From Mucilaginibacter mali (GTDB lineage: Bacteria > Bacteroidota > Bacteroidia > Sphingobacteriales > Sphingobacteriaceae): a stretch of 64,000 nt of DNA. Below the pieces are notes generated by a model. It did no database searches. It was not told the origin of the DNA and saw only the letters and a program-made list of their open reading frames with translations. Position numbers and translations under genes: made by a program. The stretch covers positions 186,001 through 250,000 of the forward strand of contig NZ_CP054139.1 in assembly GCF_013283875.1 (NCBI RefSeq), read 5' to 3'. Positions 8,424-19,400 of the stretch are shown in pieces (positions within the stretch are counted from its first letter, which is position 1; each line of letters begins with the position of its first letter).

Positions 8424-9680
8424 TTATCGTTCTATCTGGTATTGTTCATCCAGGAATTGTTCAACGGCCTCGATTTCATGATAAGCGGCTTCTTCAGCAG
8501 AAGTACCCCGGTCAAGAGAAACTTCCTGCGAGTTGTTGCGCGCGTCCAATAGTTCACCAAACAGCGCATCTTTAGAACTCATTTTGAACTTGCGCTCACT
8601 GCCTAAATCCTGCATCTGGTAAACGTTGTTCTTTTGCGCCTTAATTACCTTAAACTCGGTGCCATTATGGGGGATGACCTCGCCTTCAGTGAGTTTGGTG
8701 GGATCAATCTTTGTGGTATCGACTCCGGATTCCGCTGCTTTTCCGGTTTCATTCCCATGCTCTGTCTGCACATTTTGGTCAGCTTCCAGTTTTTCTTCGA
8801 TCTGCTGCTCAAAGCCAAGGATATGATCCACGATCTTTTGCGCATCTGATGCGGCTTTAAACAATTCGGAAGGCTCATCCTTCAGTATCTGTGCCCAGGA
8901 ACTGACAAAGCCCTCGTGGTAATTCAGTTCATAGGGTAGGTTCAGTTCTTTGCTTAGCAGCAAAGAGGCCAGGTTCGTCCGCAATTCCTCACGGATCATC
9001 ACAAATTCACCCGCTTCGCCTACCAGCGGACGGTTCAGCCGGTTCTCTGCTGCTGTCCAATGGGCCAGTTGGTGCAACGCTTCGGCATAATACTGTTCCG
9101 GGCTGGCAAATTGTTCCATATCCGGGATAATGATCGCATCTAACTGGCGGTCATAGAACATATCCTCGCCGCCATTTTCGATCACGGCTTTACTGTTATC
9201 CAGTATCGCCTGCGCACGTTCAGCGGGTAAAAGAATGTTTGGCTCCTTTTCCCATTTTTCGAGCTTGCGCATCTGCTCACCGTTAAAGAGCCAGGCATCG
9301 ACCTGTTTGGGTTCGTCCAGCTTGATGCGCTCGGTACGCTGCTTGCCGTTCTCTTTTAAAACGGGCTGCCCTTCACCGTCCACCATTTTCTGGTATTCGT
9401 AATTGGACATAAACTGGATCAGTGTGCCAGTGGCACCTTTGACCACCGCCGTATGGTTACGGTTGGCCTGGTTGGAAGTGCCCCAGCGCGGGTCGTCCCG
9501 TTTCTGCATTAACAGGATAAGCGCTGACGGCCCGGCATAACGGTGGCCGCTTTCGATGTTGAACGGCAATGCCGAGTTTAAACTGTTGTTTGGGCGTTGA
9601 AAGATGGAAGTTCCAGCTTTCAGGTCCGCGATCATTTTTCCTGTGATCTGTTCGGACAGGGGTTTAAAAGGTGTACTCAT
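8424..9680 (-). CDS. ardC: ArdC-like antirestriction protein with altered zincin motif
   Basis: 418 residues. The N-terminal part (1-130) resembles the ssDNA-binding domain of ArdC. It is followed by a zincin-like metallopeptidase domain around 190-290. The metal-binding helix reads ALHQLAHWT where ArdC family members normally have HExxH, so the general base Glu is Gln. The downstream REEL motif, where the third ligand is expected, is retained. The C-terminal 130 residues are a low-complexity acidic extension. ArdC proteins protect incoming single-stranded DNA from restriction in the recipient. Loss of the Glu suggests DNA protection without proteolysis, which is inference. Confidence 0.7.
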   Translation of the reverse strand: MSTPFKPLSEQITGKMIADLKAGTSIFQRPNNSLNSALPFNIESGHRYAGPSALILLMQKRDDPRWGTSNQANRNHTAVVKGATGTLIQFMSNYEYQKMVDGEGQPVLKENGKQRTERIKLDEPKQVDAWLFNGEQMRKLEKWEKEPNILLPAERAQAILDNSKAVIENGGEDMFYDRQLDAIIIPDMEQFASPEQYYAEALHQLAHWTAAENRLNRPLVGEAGEFVMIREELRTNLASLLLSKELNLPYELNYHEGFVSSWAQILKDEPSELFKAASDAQKIVDHILGFEQQIEEKLEADQNVQTEHGNETGKAAESGVDTTKIDPTKLTEGEVIPHNGTEFKVIKAQKNNVYQMQDLGSERKFKMSSKDALFGELLDARNNSQEVSLDRGTSAEEAAYHEIEAVEQFLDEQYQIER

Positions 9681-9693
9681 GGTTTTTCCTTAT

Positions 9694-10122
9694 TTAATTT
9701 GTTAATTGATTATTCATTAAGCCCCGCAGAAAATACAACGGGTTGACAGGTGCTTGTTTGTAGCTGACGCTGAAGTGTAAATGCTCACCGGTCACCCGAC
9801 CGGATGAACCGGTAATACCTAATGGGGTACAGGAATTCACATAGTCTCCCGGCAATACAAAGACCTGCGATAAATGGCCATACAGTAAAATAAAGTCGCC
9901 GCTTGCCAGGCGGATATACACACCAGTCACCCGGTTATAGCCCACGAATGCAATTCTCCCTTGCATGACCGCAAAAACGGTATCATGACGCGCCCGCAGG
10001 TCGATACCGGAATGAAAGCACAATTGCCCGGTAACAGGATGGACGCGAAATCCGTAGCCTGATGTAAGCGATAAATGCCGCAATGGCAAAGCCAGCAAGC
10101 AGCAGTAAAATAATTTAATCAT
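9694..10122 (-). CDS. M23 (LytM) family metallopeptidase of the transfer region
   Basis: 142 residues with a short hydrophobic N-terminus, so it is exported or membrane-anchored. The M23 zinc site is visible: HSGIDLRA (H and D ligands) and GEHLHFSV (HxH). The fold also shows YGFRVHPVTGQ and GHLSQVFVLPGDYV, classic LytM elements. Such enzymes cut peptidoglycan cross-links so that the mating channel can cross the cell wall. It starts four bases inside the end of the upstream gene, consistent with one operon. Confidence 0.8.
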   Translation of the reverse strand: MIKLFYCCLLALPLRHLSLTSGYGFRVHPVTGQLCFHSGIDLRARHDTVFAVMQGRIAFVGYNRVTGVYIRLASGDFILLYGHLSQVFVLPGDYVNSCTPLGITGSSGRVTGEHLHFSVSYKQAPVNPLYFLRGLMNNQLTN

Positions 10123-10559
10123 CGTCCGTATTGATTAGAAAAGTCCCGGGAAAGCTGGTTTTTTAAAATTTCGACACATAAGTGTTGAATTGCAGGATTG
10201 TCACGGGCAGTTTGCATGGCTTTGATCTTTTCGGTCACATCTCCATAGCGCACTAACAGTTCTACGCGTCGCAAAGCCATGAATTCATTTGAGGTTTTAT
10301 CATGCACCAGGCTCGCGAGGTTGTTCTGTATTTGATCAGCGGACAAGAATGTAAACAAGGCATCCGTCGAAAAAAGCCCGGTCTTATCCCGGAAGTCCAC
10401 ATAAATATTATCAAGGGCAATGTCGGCTTCGCTAATCACGCCGACCTGGTTGCGTTTGCCCAAAGGATCAGCTATCAGCCCAGGATGCACAAATACCACC
10501 ACGCCCCGCAGCTTATCGTTTGCGCCGGAAATTTTAAAGAAATCAAAATCGTTCATCAC
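10119..10559 (-). CDS. Conserved conjugative accessory protein, paralogue A
   Basis: 146 residues, soluble. It is clearly related to its neighbour at 10562-10975: both carry VHPxLLxDP, then KKNQ(V/I)GxI and xxLFSxDAL, and end with an ARDNP helix and a -GR terminus. No catalytic motif or signal sequence is visible, and I do not know the function. The beta-rich first half could be an OB-like or SH3-like fold, which is speculation. The pair sits between the coupling protein and the M23 peptidase. Confidence 0.55.
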   Translation of the reverse strand: MMNDFDFFKISGANDKLRGVVVFVHPGLIADPLGKRNQVGVISEADIALDNIYVDFRDKTGLFSTDALFTFLSADQIQNNLASLVHDKTSNEFMALRRVELLVRYGDVTEKIKAMQTARDNPAIQHLCVEILKNQLSRDFSNQYGR

Positions 10560-10561
10560 CT

Positions 10562-10975
10562 TCAGCGTCCTAAGCTATAATCCTGCTTCAATCCCAGTTC
10601 TTCTTCCAGCGAAGCCATGCTATATGCCAGTATCACAGGGTTATCGCGCGCAATTTCAATCGCTTGCCGGTGATCCTTCGTTAAGTTGGAGTTGGCCAGC
10701 ATACCTACCCTCAGCAGGTCTTTAAAATCCTTCGTGGTCATTTTCAGGTGATCCTGCATGGTATCAAAATGGATACTGCCCGGCTTTTTTAAAACCAGCA
10801 ATGCATCGGCTGAAAACAATTCCTGCCCATCGTTGCCGAAGCTGACGATGACGTTATCGTTTTCGATCTCTGCGGAGGCAATGATGCCGATCTGGTTCTT
10901 TTTTTCTGCGGGGTCGGTCAATAATTGAGGGTGTACCAGCACTAAGGTGCCGGAGAGTTCGTCGTGTTTGTTCAT
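10562..10975 (-). CDS. Conserved conjugative accessory protein, paralogue B
   Basis: 137 residues and the sister of 10119-10559. Shared landmarks are LVLVHPQLLTDP, KKNQIGIIASAEI, ELFSADALLVL and IARDNPVI. The pair most likely arose by tandem duplication and may form a heterodimer. It lies 30 bases downstream of the VirD4-type coupling protein, on the same strand. No membrane segment is present. Function is unknown. Confidence 0.55.
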   Translation of the reverse strand: MNKHDELSGTLVLVHPQLLTDPAEKKNQIGIIASAEIENDNVIVSFGNDGQELFSADALLVLKKPGSIHFDTMQDHLKMTTKDFKDLLRVGMLANSNLTKDHRQAIEIARDNPVILAYSMASLEEELGLKQDYSLGR

Positions 10976-11005
10976 GGGAAAGTGTTTTAAAAATGGTCGG
11001 CGGTG

Positions 11006-13027
11006 TTATTTTGGTGGTGGTACCGGCTTCATGCTGCCTTTGGGCAGCACCTGTACCTGCGGGATCGGTTTGCGGAAGCTTTCGACAATGGTATCGACCT
11101 CGCTGTTAATGCGCATAAAGTTCTCCCGCAGAATTTCCTCTTTGCGCCCCCCGAAGTCATAATAGACGGGCAGGTCGCGATAACCAGCTTCTTCGGCGCT
11201 TAGTTCGGCAACGCTCAGATTCACTTTGCAGTTAATGGCCGATGTCTCAAACTTACCTGTATAGACTTCCTGCACATCGGCAGCGATCAGGCCCACCATC
11301 TCACCCGTATTGAGCGAAGCCATTTTACCTGCTGGTATGAGCGGCTCTAACTTTTCCTGTAAGGAAGTTGAGGTTTTATTACGGTCAATGGAGAGGCTTT
11401 CGCCGATCTGCTTATTTTTGCCAAACAACCGTTCAAGCCAGTCCAAAGTTTCTTTGTTCCTGACCGAACCAGCCAGCACATTGCCCACTACTGCGGTGAT
11501 GGTAGCGGCGGTATCTTTTCCATAATGTTGATTGAACTGCGGCAGCTCCTGCAAACCCATCAAAATCGCCACCTTATTGCTCCTGGCAACCGCTAAAAGA
11601 TTTTCGATCTTATAGGTGTATAAAGTTGGAATTTCGTCAATGATCAAAGCCGAGGGCAAATTGCCCTTGCTGTTGATCAGCTTAGTGAGCCGGTTCATGA
11701 CCACCGAGTAACAAGCTGAGTTAATATTCTGTGTATTGGGGTCGTTTGCCAGTACCACGATACCCGGCGTTGCCTTGTCCGATATCTTCAAATTGAAATC
11801 ATCCCCGGAAAAAACCCAAAAAGTTTCTTTCGTAGCCAAGCGGGATATAAAGATTTTCAGCGTACCAATCTGACCCTCCAATTGCGGAAAAGCTTTGGTG
11901 GCGTAAGCGCTTTTAAACGGTGACAACAAGGAGACCAGTTCCGGCTCAGAAAACAAAGTATTGAAAACATCCTCGTAAGAATGATTGAGAAAGGACAGTA
12001 CATGCGGAAAGCTGGAATATTTGCCGCCAGCATGTTTAGAAAAGAAGTAAATGCAAGCAGCCAGAAAGTTGATAGCCGACTGCGTAAAGAATTGGTCGCT
12101 GCCGCCGGACTTATCGCCCTTTTTCATGGCTTCCACCAATCCTTCGGCACCCTCGGAAGCATCGGCCAGCGACCGCAGGTAATCGGCCCGCCAGGGATTG
12201 GTACGGCGACTGCGCGCCACATCGTTTAAGTTAATGACATGAAAATCATAACCCTTGCATTTACCCTGCTGTTTGGCTAACAGGTAATGGTAATAGGCGA
12301 TCTTTCCCAAGTCGGGATATTTGTAATCGTAGACCACCGTACAAAAACCCTTGCCGATCATTTGCCGGATAAAGGGATTGACGATGCCAAAGGATTTACC
12401 TGAACCCGGCGTACCGATCAGGATGGTACCCCGAAAGGGATTGACGATATTGATCCAGCCAGCCCGCACTTTGTTCTTGTAATAGAACTGCATGGGGATA
12501 TTCACTGAATAATCAGTAACGACCGGCTTTACCGGCTGCATAAAGCTTTCGCCTTCGACATTCCAGATATCCTTACCCAAACCGGAGCGGATCATCTTTG
12601 AAACGTTATCCATCGAAACGCTGGTCAGGATAGCCCCGAACAGGGAACCAAGCATATAGCCTAAGTTCCACCAGGTGGTATAGGCAAAAACTAAACTACT
12701 ATCCCGGCCATATAAAAAGGCTCCGCCAAAAAATAGCAAAAGCCCCAAAGCCAGCGGGTAGAGGATATGCAGTTTCGGGTCAAGTTCCTGCTTCTTTTTT
12801 GCTAAGGTGCCGATGCTGACCAGGCAGATCAACAACAGGGTTGCCAATTTGCTGTACAGTAAATTGCTGTAAATGGCCACATGACTTAGTTTCTCAATAG
12901 GCCCATAAAAAAAGCCCCAGAACGGGGCTTGCTTATAAACAAAGATGGCGGCTTCAAGCGCAATGGACACATAGATGAGGCATTGCATAAAACCATGAAG
13001 CTTATGCTGCTCGTGGGTTTCTTCCAT
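11006..13027 (-). CDS. Type IV coupling protein (VirD4/TraG-type; MobC/TraD role)
   Basis: 673 residues. Three to four N-terminal membrane helices (about 14-34, 61-73, 88-104, 120-136) anchor a cytoplasmic ATPase. Walker A is GTPGSGKS at 205-212 and Walker B is ALIIDEIPTLY. A later LQELPQF block is typical of the family. This is the hexameric pump that brings the relaxase-DNA complex to the secretion channel. It is separated from the VirB4-type TraG gene by the whole tra block. Start chosen at the first ATG; upstream is the small DNA methylase. Confidence 0.9.
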   Translation of the reverse strand: MEETHEQHKLHGFMQCLIYVSIALEAAIFVYKQAPFWGFFYGPIEKLSHVAIYSNLLYSKLATLLLICLVSIGTLAKKKQELDPKLHILYPLALGLLLFFGGAFLYGRDSSLVFAYTTWWNLGYMLGSLFGAILTSVSMDNVSKMIRSGLGKDIWNVEGESFMQPVKPVVTDYSVNIPMQFYYKNKVRAGWINIVNPFRGTILIGTPGSGKSFGIVNPFIRQMIGKGFCTVVYDYKYPDLGKIAYYHYLLAKQQGKCKGYDFHVINLNDVARSRRTNPWRADYLRSLADASEGAEGLVEAMKKGDKSGGSDQFFTQSAINFLAACIYFFSKHAGGKYSSFPHVLSFLNHSYEDVFNTLFSEPELVSLLSPFKSAYATKAFPQLEGQIGTLKIFISRLATKETFWVFSGDDFNLKISDKATPGIVVLANDPNTQNINSACYSVVMNRLTKLINSKGNLPSALIIDEIPTLYTYKIENLLAVARSNKVAILMGLQELPQFNQHYGKDTAATITAVVGNVLAGSVRNKETLDWLERLFGKNKQIGESLSIDRNKTSTSLQEKLEPLIPAGKMASLNTGEMVGLIAADVQEVYTGKFETSAINCKVNLSVAELSAEEAGYRDLPVYYDFGGRKEEILRENFMRINSEVDTIVESFRKPIPQVQVLPKGSMKPVPPPK

Positions 13028-13100
13028 ATAATTTGATTTTTAAAGGAAGTCAGGAGGGCTTGCGCCGTTCTTCCATAACAAAAATTGAAAACAGTAAAAT

Positions 13101-13586
13101 TCAAGGGCCAAAGCGTTCGATACTTGCAATCGTATCATGGATCGCGCCGCCGTGGCTGAACAAGGCAATGCGCTCCAAGGAAAATTTCCGGCCTGCACCC
13201 ATCACGATAGAGTGGTAACCAAAGGTGATTACGATACCGCCCGGCGACAGGCAACGCGGTATTTCGTCCTTCAGTTGCCGGAACGGGCTACAGATATTGC
13301 CTTTATACAGCTCCATGCTTTTCCTTATTGAGTAGGGAGGGTCAAGCAAAATCGTATTAAACCTAACACCTGACCAGCTTCGCAATAGTGCTAAAGCATC
13401 GAGGTGATAATCGGCAGGCATGGCCGGGTCAAGGTCATTGCGCACCTCGTTCACATTAAGCAAAGTCGGGCCTGCAAACAAGTTGAGTACCTGGCCTTCA
13501 CAACGCTTTTCCACCCATTGCCTGACCGGCTTAACGGAAAAGGTATAGCGGTGCAACGGACAGCGTATATGTTCAAACTGCACCAT
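13101..13586 (-). CDS. Small SAM-dependent DNA methyltransferase
   Basis: 161 residues. Motif I is VLNLFAGPT (SAM binding) and motif IV is LLDPPYS (catalytic, DPPY type as in N6-adenine or N4-cytosine enzymes). There is no target-recognition domain of usual size, so specificity may be relaxed or supplied by the large neighbour. It lies 22 bp downstream of the giant methylase-helicase. Together they probably modify element DNA to evade host restriction. A CPLHRY motif near the N-terminus may bind metal, but this is uncertain. Confidence 0.75.
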   Translation of the reverse strand: MVQFEHIRCPLHRYTFSVKPVRQWVEKRCEGQVLNLFAGPTLLNVNEVRNDLDPAMPADYHLDALALLRSWSGVRFNTILLDPPYSIRKSMELYKGNICSPFRQLKDEIPRCLSPGGIVITFGYHSIVMGAGRKFSLERIALFSHGGAIHDTIASIERFGP

Positions 13587-13607
13587 ATTAAATAAATCAG
13601 GGACTAA

Positions 13608-16600
13608 TTATCGCGCTAAATCTTCTGCTGAATAATCGACACCTAAAAGGTGTGCACGACGAATCATCTGCAAGTTTTCGGAATGGTCGAGGGTTTCGGT
13701 TTGCGCTTGTTCTTCGGTCTGTTCTTCTGCCTGTTCTTCTTCCGGCGCGGCTTGCTTTTGGGTTGCCTTGATCTTGGCGGCAATTTCCTGTTCGAGCCTG
13801 CGCAGCTCTACCCGCAGTTCAACCAGTTCCTGTTCCTTTTCAAAGGTCTTTTGACTGAGCTCTTTTAAGGTCGGCACCTCGGCAAGCAATTCGGTTTGTT
13901 CCTTTTCATACTTCTCCCGCAAGCCGGTCACTTTGTCAATCGCGTTTAGAAAATAACGGGCTGCCAGCTTGGGGTTATCGATGTTGGGGTTCCCGCCGTT
14001 AGCCTGGTATTTGATACCGCCCGGCCCTTCAGCAAACAGGTGGTTTTGCATCCGGTATTTGAATAAACCCTGATCTTCGTAACCCTCGCGCTGCTGGCGG
14101 ATATAGAGGTTAAACCCATATAGAGTGCCGATCTGTTTTTCCTCCGATTCGCCTTTGCCGGGCTGCCAGCCCTTGTACAGCGCAATGATCTTGTTCCCCA
14201 AAGCTTCGGCATCCGCAGATTGAAGATCCGTCAATTGTATCGGGTTCAGTTTATTACCCTCTTTGTTGTGCTTTAATTGAGAATTGTAGAGCGCTTCGTC
14301 CTGGAGCAGGCCATCCATCGTGCCTTTGATTTCGTCCAGCCTTTTTTCGGCGGCTTCGAGGCTGTAACGATTGCGGGCGACTTCCCGGAAGTGGGCTGAT
14401 TTCCAACCCTCTAATTGCGCCACTTTCTTTTCAACTTTTGCTTTCTCCAACAGCGTGGTATCGCCGGAAAGGATGGCGATATACTCCGAGAAGTTCATGC
14501 CGCTTTTTTCATCCAAAGCACCCTCGTCCAGCGTCCGCACATTCAGCTCACAGTTCTTCATTTGCGAAATAAAGGTCTGCTTGTTCTTCAATAAATTGAA
14601 CTTGTAAGCATCCAATGACTGTTCTACGCCATAAATAAAATTCAGCACCTTGTTATCATAGAACTTTTTGGCCAGCCAGTTGCCCTGCCTTGCGCCCCGG
14701 CCATCGCGCTGCTCCAGGTCGCTCGGTCGCCAGGGTGTGTCAAAATGGTGCATGGCAACAACCCGCGCCTGTACATTGAGGCCGGTGCCCGCCTTTTCGG
14801 TACTGCCTAACAAAAGCCTGATCTCCCCCGCATTCATTTTGCGGAACAGTTCCGGTTTTTGCCGGTCTGTCCAGTCGTGTATAAAGGTGATCTCGTGCTT
14901 TGGAATATCAAAATCGCTCACCAGTTTATCGCGTAGGGCATCATAAATATTGAATACATCAGGCTTCGGTGTGCCGATGTCGCTAAATAAGATTTGTGTG
15001 CCTTTATGCTCCGTACTCCCATGATAAACCTCGGCGATCTTTCGCGCACATATATTCAATTTACTATCCGGGTGGTCTTCATAATCCGGGTCGATCAGCC
15101 GCATATCCGCCGACATTTTTTTGGCGTAATTGGTGGCGATCAGCATCCGGGCATTATCTTCCTCGGCGGTCAACCGTGGACGGCCCAATAAGGTCGCGTC
15201 ACCTGTCTCGGCAAACTGCATCAGCTTTTTGATAAAGTCCTGCTGATCCGGTGTCGGGTGAATGTTTACTAATGTTTCAGCAAGTTCCGGCTTGTCGAGG
15301 TTAATGTGTTTGGCTGTCTTGTAATCGGTGATCTCATTATAAAAAAGCGCCAGTTCGGGCACTTTGATGAAATGGCGGAAGCGTTCCTTGGCGGTGATCT
15401 GGTTGGTGACCGAAAACTCGAAGTCGGTGGTTTTCTTGGCAAAAACCGCTGCCCAGGCATCAAAGTTGGCGATGCTTTGGCGTTCAAGTTCATTTGGCCG
15501 CAGGTATTTGAAGATCAAATACATTTCGGTCAAACTGTTGGAGATCGGCGTACCCGATAAAAACGTGACGCAGAGATCAGCATCAAATTTTTGCTGTAAA
15601 GTCCTCACCGCAAAGAGCATATTCAAAGCCTTTTGGCTGCCGTCCTGGTTTCCCAAACCCGCCACACGGTTGTGCCGGGTGGTAAAGGTCAGGTTCTTGA
15701 ACTTATGCGATTCGTCCACAAAAAGGTGGTCAATATTCATTTCCAGGAAGTCGATACCTGCATCCTTTTTATTTTCGAGCGTGTATAATACCCCCTCTAA
15801 TTTGGCTTCCAGGTTCTTCTTGCGCAGTTCCAACCCTTTGAGGATCGAGCGCGAAACTTCTCCGCCCAATGATTTAAGCGTGTCCAGGTCGGCTTGTATA
15901 TTATCCAGCTCTGCTTCCATGATCTCCTGCTGCACTTCGGGCGATTGCGGGATCTTGCCGAACTGGTCGTGCGTCAGGATGATACAGTCCCAATTGTTAT
16001 TCTTGATCTGGTGAAAGAGCGTTTGCCTTTTGACCGGCGTAAAATCATTTTCACCCGGTGCCAGTATTTTGGCATGGGGATAGGCTTTCCGGTAGGTATC
16101 GCTGATCTGCCCCACATTGGCTTTGAGCGCCAGGATCATCGGTTTTTGGACGATGCCCAAGCGTTTCATTTCCTGCGCGGCCACGATCATGGTCAGGGTC
16201 TTGCCCAAGCCTACTTCATGATCGATCAGCGCGCCTCGGTTTTGAATGATGCGCCAGGCGGCATTACGCTGTGAACTGTACAGATCTTCGATGCCCAATG
16301 CCTTGCGGTCAAGGCCGGGGAAGGCCAAATGGCTGCCGTCATATTCGCGCAGCACATAGCAGTTGAACGTTTCATTGTACAGCGCTTCTATGCTGTTCTT
16401 TTCGCTTCCGGGCAATTCGCGCAGCCATTCCTCAAAGCGGCTGCGGATGGATTCAATTTTTTGGTGGCCTAACTGGATCGCCTCGTTATCCGGCAAGCGG
16501 ACCGCTGTGTCACCCGTACCGACCTTATAGCTGAAATAGGGGCTGGTATTTTCCAGCGCATGTTCCAAAAGCGCGGCACCCTTCATTTTAATGCCGGACT

Positions 16601-19145
16601 TCGGCATAATGGCAAATTCCTCGTCGGTCTTGGCATTGCCGTTTTTGTAGCTAACCTTAAAAGCATCAGCCGAGGAAAAATATTCGATATGCGTGTCCAG
16701 GCCAAACAGGTCGCTGGCAAATTGCTGGTAATATTCCACCGGCATCCACCGTTCGCCGAGGTTAAAATCTAATAATTCAAAGGGTATCTTTTCCGGCTGC
16801 ACCCGCCTGATCGCTGCCAGGCTCCGCGCGATCTGCAAATCATCGGGATGCGCTTCGGCGGCCCTTTCCGCCAACTCTAATTTTTGCACTACGTTTCCCG
16901 ACAGGTAACTATCGTTGGTTTCCCAGGTGCGGTTAATGGGGTTCATCAAAATTTTGCCGTCCAAAGCTCGGATGATCGCATATTCATCCAGCCCGGTCAT
17001 GGTGCTCATGTAGTCCAGGTCAACGATACCTTTGTCATTCAGGCTCCGCGCCAAAGCTTCGGCGGGATCATCGGTATGGAGGTCTTCCTGCTGCGAAAAC
17101 ACCGGGCCAAATAAGATATCGGCTTTTATCCAGGCTTCATTTTCCCGGCGTTCCAATGACGAAAGCGCCACGAAACCCAAAGCGGCATCCTGTAAAATCT
17201 TATTCCGGTTGCTGCCTTTATTTAAGTCCCCGAATTTGCCGGTAAAAGTTTCATAGTTCCGGTTGAGCAAAACCCGCAAATGCGGCTGAACCTGTAAAGT
17301 TTCCGCTTCCTTCGCGTACAACTCCATATAGCTATCCCGTAAGGCGATGTATTGCCGGAAAAAGGATAAGTCATTTTGACCATCAAAAGGTTTAAAATCC
17401 GCCTGCCCGTTCTCGATCTGGCCGGTCAGACCCGCCTTTCCTTCGTGGATGACTAAAGTGTCCTGCTTGTAAAACGGCTTGATATTGGTGAACGGCACCG
17501 GGCGGTCAGGCAGCAATTCAAATACGGCTTCCAAACTCCGGTCACCCTCGTAGCGGTAGTCATGCCCGAAAGTTTTCAGCCTGGCGGATAAGGCCTTTAA
17601 TTCATAGGTCAGGGTATTGCCGCTGACCCATTTGTTGGAAAAGCTCAGTTCCTGCACGTTGCTGAACAATTTATACAGGTAGCGGCCGGATTGTTTCGCC
17701 TGTGCGGTGATCAAAACAATGCTGTCATGGTCGGGCCGGGTGGTCGTGCGGATCGTACTGATCTGCCTGCCGGTTGCGGGATCGACAAAGGCTTTGTCCA
17801 GATCGGATAAATAACCCTGCGCCTGGTCATTATTTAAAGTCGGGGCATCAAAAAGCCCTAACTGGCCCTGTGTTGAAACATCGCCAGCCGGTAGTTCCGG
17901 CATAGCCAGGAAAGTAAAAAAGCGAACACTTGGCACGGTTTTACTTTCGGTTTTGCTGACCGTTGGTTCCTCGGACAACCGCTCTTGTAAAGCTTTCCAG
18001 CGGTCGAGGTCAAAATTGGCGGCTAAACCTTCGGCAACCTGTTCCATGAGCGGCTGCCTGATATCCTCCACCGGGCCTTTCTGCCAAATCCGCTGGCTTG
18101 GCTTGCCGTACTGGTTTTTGCCTTCCCCTATTGTATCGGCCAAACGCAGTTCCGGGTGCCGGTCGATATAAGCATTGACGGAAAATTTACCATAGCTATT
18201 TTCCTGTTCAACCGTATCGACCAGAAATTGCTCTGCTTCGGTAAAAGCTTCTTTGTTGTCGTTCTTCTGAACCAGCAGCAAATGGCTCGGCGCTTCCGTG
18301 TTGGCGGTATCCTTCATCAGGTTATCCGGCAAAACCGAAAGACTGATGAAATCTGCCGAGGTAAATACATGCTTACGCCCCAGGGTATTTGAGGCCGTGT
18401 TTAGAAAAGCATCCGTCACCAAAAAGGCCAGCAGCCCGCCGTCACCTAATTTATCCAGGCCTTTAGCAAAAAAATAGTCATGGATCTTGTTGGTTACCGC
18501 GCTGCCCTGATAGGCCGGATCGAATACCTTGAAATTACCAAACGGGATATTGCTGGTAATAAAATCATATTTGCCTTTTTCGTCCGGGGCTGTTTCCTCA
18601 AAACCACGAACCTGAACGATATTGTTTACCGGCAAAGTCAAGGCGAGCGCCATCAGCACCTTGCCGGTCAGGATGTCCTTTTCGACTGCGTTGACCTCCT
18701 GCAAATCCGGGAAGGCTTTTACGGCCTCTGTAATAAAGATACCTGCGCCACTGCTCGGCTCGTATAGGTACTGCGGCAAAATGCCCTGATCCTTCATGGC
18801 GGCGTACAAAGCGCCAGGCACTAAGTCCGGCGTATAAAAAGCCGTCTGGATGCTGCTTTTCATGGCATCTATCGCCTCCTTATAATCGGCAGGCGACTGC
18901 TTTTCCCGCAATAATTCATGCAAGGCTACGACTAAAGAGTGCAGCCGCAGGTCATTGGCCGAAGCGTTTTGCTGTACCCATTCTTCCACCGGCCCCGCGC
19001 CAAACAGGATGGCTTTCAAACCCCCGAAACCGGCGTAGCCTTTTAATGTTTCTACTTCCTCCTGGCTATAATTATCCTGTTCCGATAAAGCGATGCGGAG
19101 GGCATCAATATTACCGGCCAGTTTTTTTGAACTGTTAAAAGCCAT
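13608..19145 (-). CDS. Giant N6-methylase / SNF2-type helicase (DarB-like antirestriction protein)
   Basis: 1845 residues. A methylase core lies at about 100-250, with motif [10 protein letters not shown] (129-137) and motif IV NIPFG (198-202). A superfamily-2 helicase follows. Its Walker A is EVGLGKT near 975, its DESH box near 1142, and its motif VI ([11 protein letters not shown]) near 1477. The C-terminus is a Glu/Gln-rich coiled coil. This layout matches the plasmid and phage P1 DarB-type proteins that protect DNA during entry. It is the largest gene of the element and lies 3 bp after the small 83-residue gene. Confidence 0.85.
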   Translation of the reverse strand: MAFNSSKKLAGNIDALRIALSEQDNYSQEEVETLKGYAGFGGLKAILFGAGPVEEWVQQNASANDLRLHSLVVALHELLREKQSPADYKEAIDAMKSSIQTAFYTPDLVPGALYAAMKDQGILPQYLYEPSSGAGIFITEAVKAFPDLQEVNAVEKDILTGKVLMALALTLPVNNIVQVRGFEETAPDEKGKYDFITSNIPFGNFKVFDPAYQGSAVTNKIHDYFFAKGLDKLGDGGLLAFLVTDAFLNTASNTLGRKHVFTSADFISLSVLPDNLMKDTANTEAPSHLLLVQKNDNKEAFTEAEQFLVDTVEQENSYGKFSVNAYIDRHPELRLADTIGEGKNQYGKPSQRIWQKGPVEDIRQPLMEQVAEGLAANFDLDRWKALQERLSEEPTVSKTESKTVPSVRFFTFLAMPELPAGDVSTQGQLGLFDAPTLNNDQAQGYLSDLDKAFVDPATGRQISTIRTTTRPDHDSIVLITAQAKQSGRYLYKLFSNVQELSFSNKWVSGNTLTYELKALSARLKTFGHDYRYEGDRSLEAVFELLPDRPVPFTNIKPFYKQDTLVIHEGKAGLTGQIENGQADFKPFDGQNDLSFFRQYIALRDSYMELYAKEAETLQVQPHLRVLLNRNYETFTGKFGDLNKGSNRNKILQDAALGFVALSSLERRENEAWIKADILFGPVFSQQEDLHTDDPAEALARSLNDKGIVDLDYMSTMTGLDEYAIIRALDGKILMNPINRTWETNDSYLSGNVVQKLELAERAAEAHPDDLQIARSLAAIRRVQPEKIPFELLDFNLGERWMPVEYYQQFASDLFGLDTHIEYFSSADAFKVSYKNGNAKTDEEFAIMPKSGIKMKGAALLEHALENTSPYFSYKVGTGDTAVRLPDNEAIQLGHQKIESIRSRFEEWLRELPGSEKNSIEALYNETFNCYVLREYDGSHLAFPGLDRKALGIEDLYSSQRNAAWRIIQNRGALIDHEVGLGKTLTMIVAAQEMKRLGIVQKPMILALKANVGQISDTYRKAYPHAKILAPGENDFTPVKRQTLFHQIKNNNWDCIILTHDQFGKIPQSPEVQQEIMEAELDNIQADLDTLKSLGGEVSRSILKGLELRKKNLEAKLEGVLYTLENKKDAGIDFLEMNIDHLFVDESHKFKNLTFTTRHNRVAGLGNQDGSQKALNMLFAVRTLQQKFDADLCVTFLSGTPISNSLTEMYLIFKYLRPNELERQSIANFDAWAAVFAKKTTDFEFSVTNQITAKERFRHFIKVPELALFYNEITDYKTAKHINLDKPELAETLVNIHPTPDQQDFIKKLMQFAETGDATLLGRPRLTAEEDNARMLIATNYAKKMSADMRLIDPDYEDHPDSKLNICARKIAEVYHGSTEHKGTQILFSDIGTPKPDVFNIYDALRDKLVSDFDIPKHEITFIHDWTDRQKPELFRKMNAGEIRLLLGSTEKAGTGLNVQARVVAMHHFDTPWRPSDLEQRDGRGARQGNWLAKKFYDNKVLNFIYGVEQSLDAYKFNLLKNKQTFISQMKNCELNVRTLDEGALDEKSGMNFSEYIAILSGDTTLLEKAKVEKKVAQLEGWKSAHFREVARNRYSLEAAEKRLDEIKGTMDGLLQDEALYNSQLKHNKEGNKLNPIQLTDLQSADAEALGNKIIALYKGWQPGKGESEEKQIGTLYGFNLYIRQQREGYEDQGLFKYRMQNHLFAEGPGGIKYQANGGNPNIDNPKLAARYFLNAIDKVTGLREKYEKEQTELLAEVPTLKELSQKTFEKEQELVELRVELRRLEQEIAAKIKATQKQAAPEEEQAEEQTEEQAQTETLDHSENLQMIRRAHLLGVDYSAEDLAR

Positions 19146-19148
19146 GAT

Positions 19149-19400
19149 CTATTCTCCTTCCAGGTATTCGGCAATGGTGTCGGTGACGGCGTAGCGCAAA
19201 AGGCGGCTGTCCTCGCTTTCAGGAAAGCCGAACTCATCAAACAAGTACTTGCATACCGATAGCAAATTCAGCAGCTCATAAATGAGGATGCCGTTAATAT
19301 GAAAAGCCAGGTGGGTCTGCTCAAATTCTTCCTCAAAGACCTCCTGCAAATAATCATAGCGTTCGCGTTCGTCCGGCTCCAGTAGCTTTAATGGGTTCAT
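19149..19400 (-). CDS. Small acidic hypothetical protein, 83 residues
   Basis: Highly acidic and helical (LLEPDERERYDYLQEVFEEE), with no signal sequence or Cys pair. It is wedged between traN and the giant methylase-helicase with a 1-base overlap on one side and a 3-base gap on the other. It is therefore certainly in the operon. A DNA-mimic or chaperone role is possible for such an acidic protein, but there is no direct sign of either. Confidence 0.6.
   Translation of the reverse strand: MNPLKLLEPDERERYDYLQEVFEEEFEQTHLAFHINGILIYELLNLLSVCKYLFDEFGFPESEDSRLLRYAVTDTIAEYLEGE

Noticed and set aside
15364-16014. Long antisense open frames inside the methylase-helicase gene (and similar ones at 7447-8187)
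   Set aside because: They are shadows of strong coding regions with no family features of their own.
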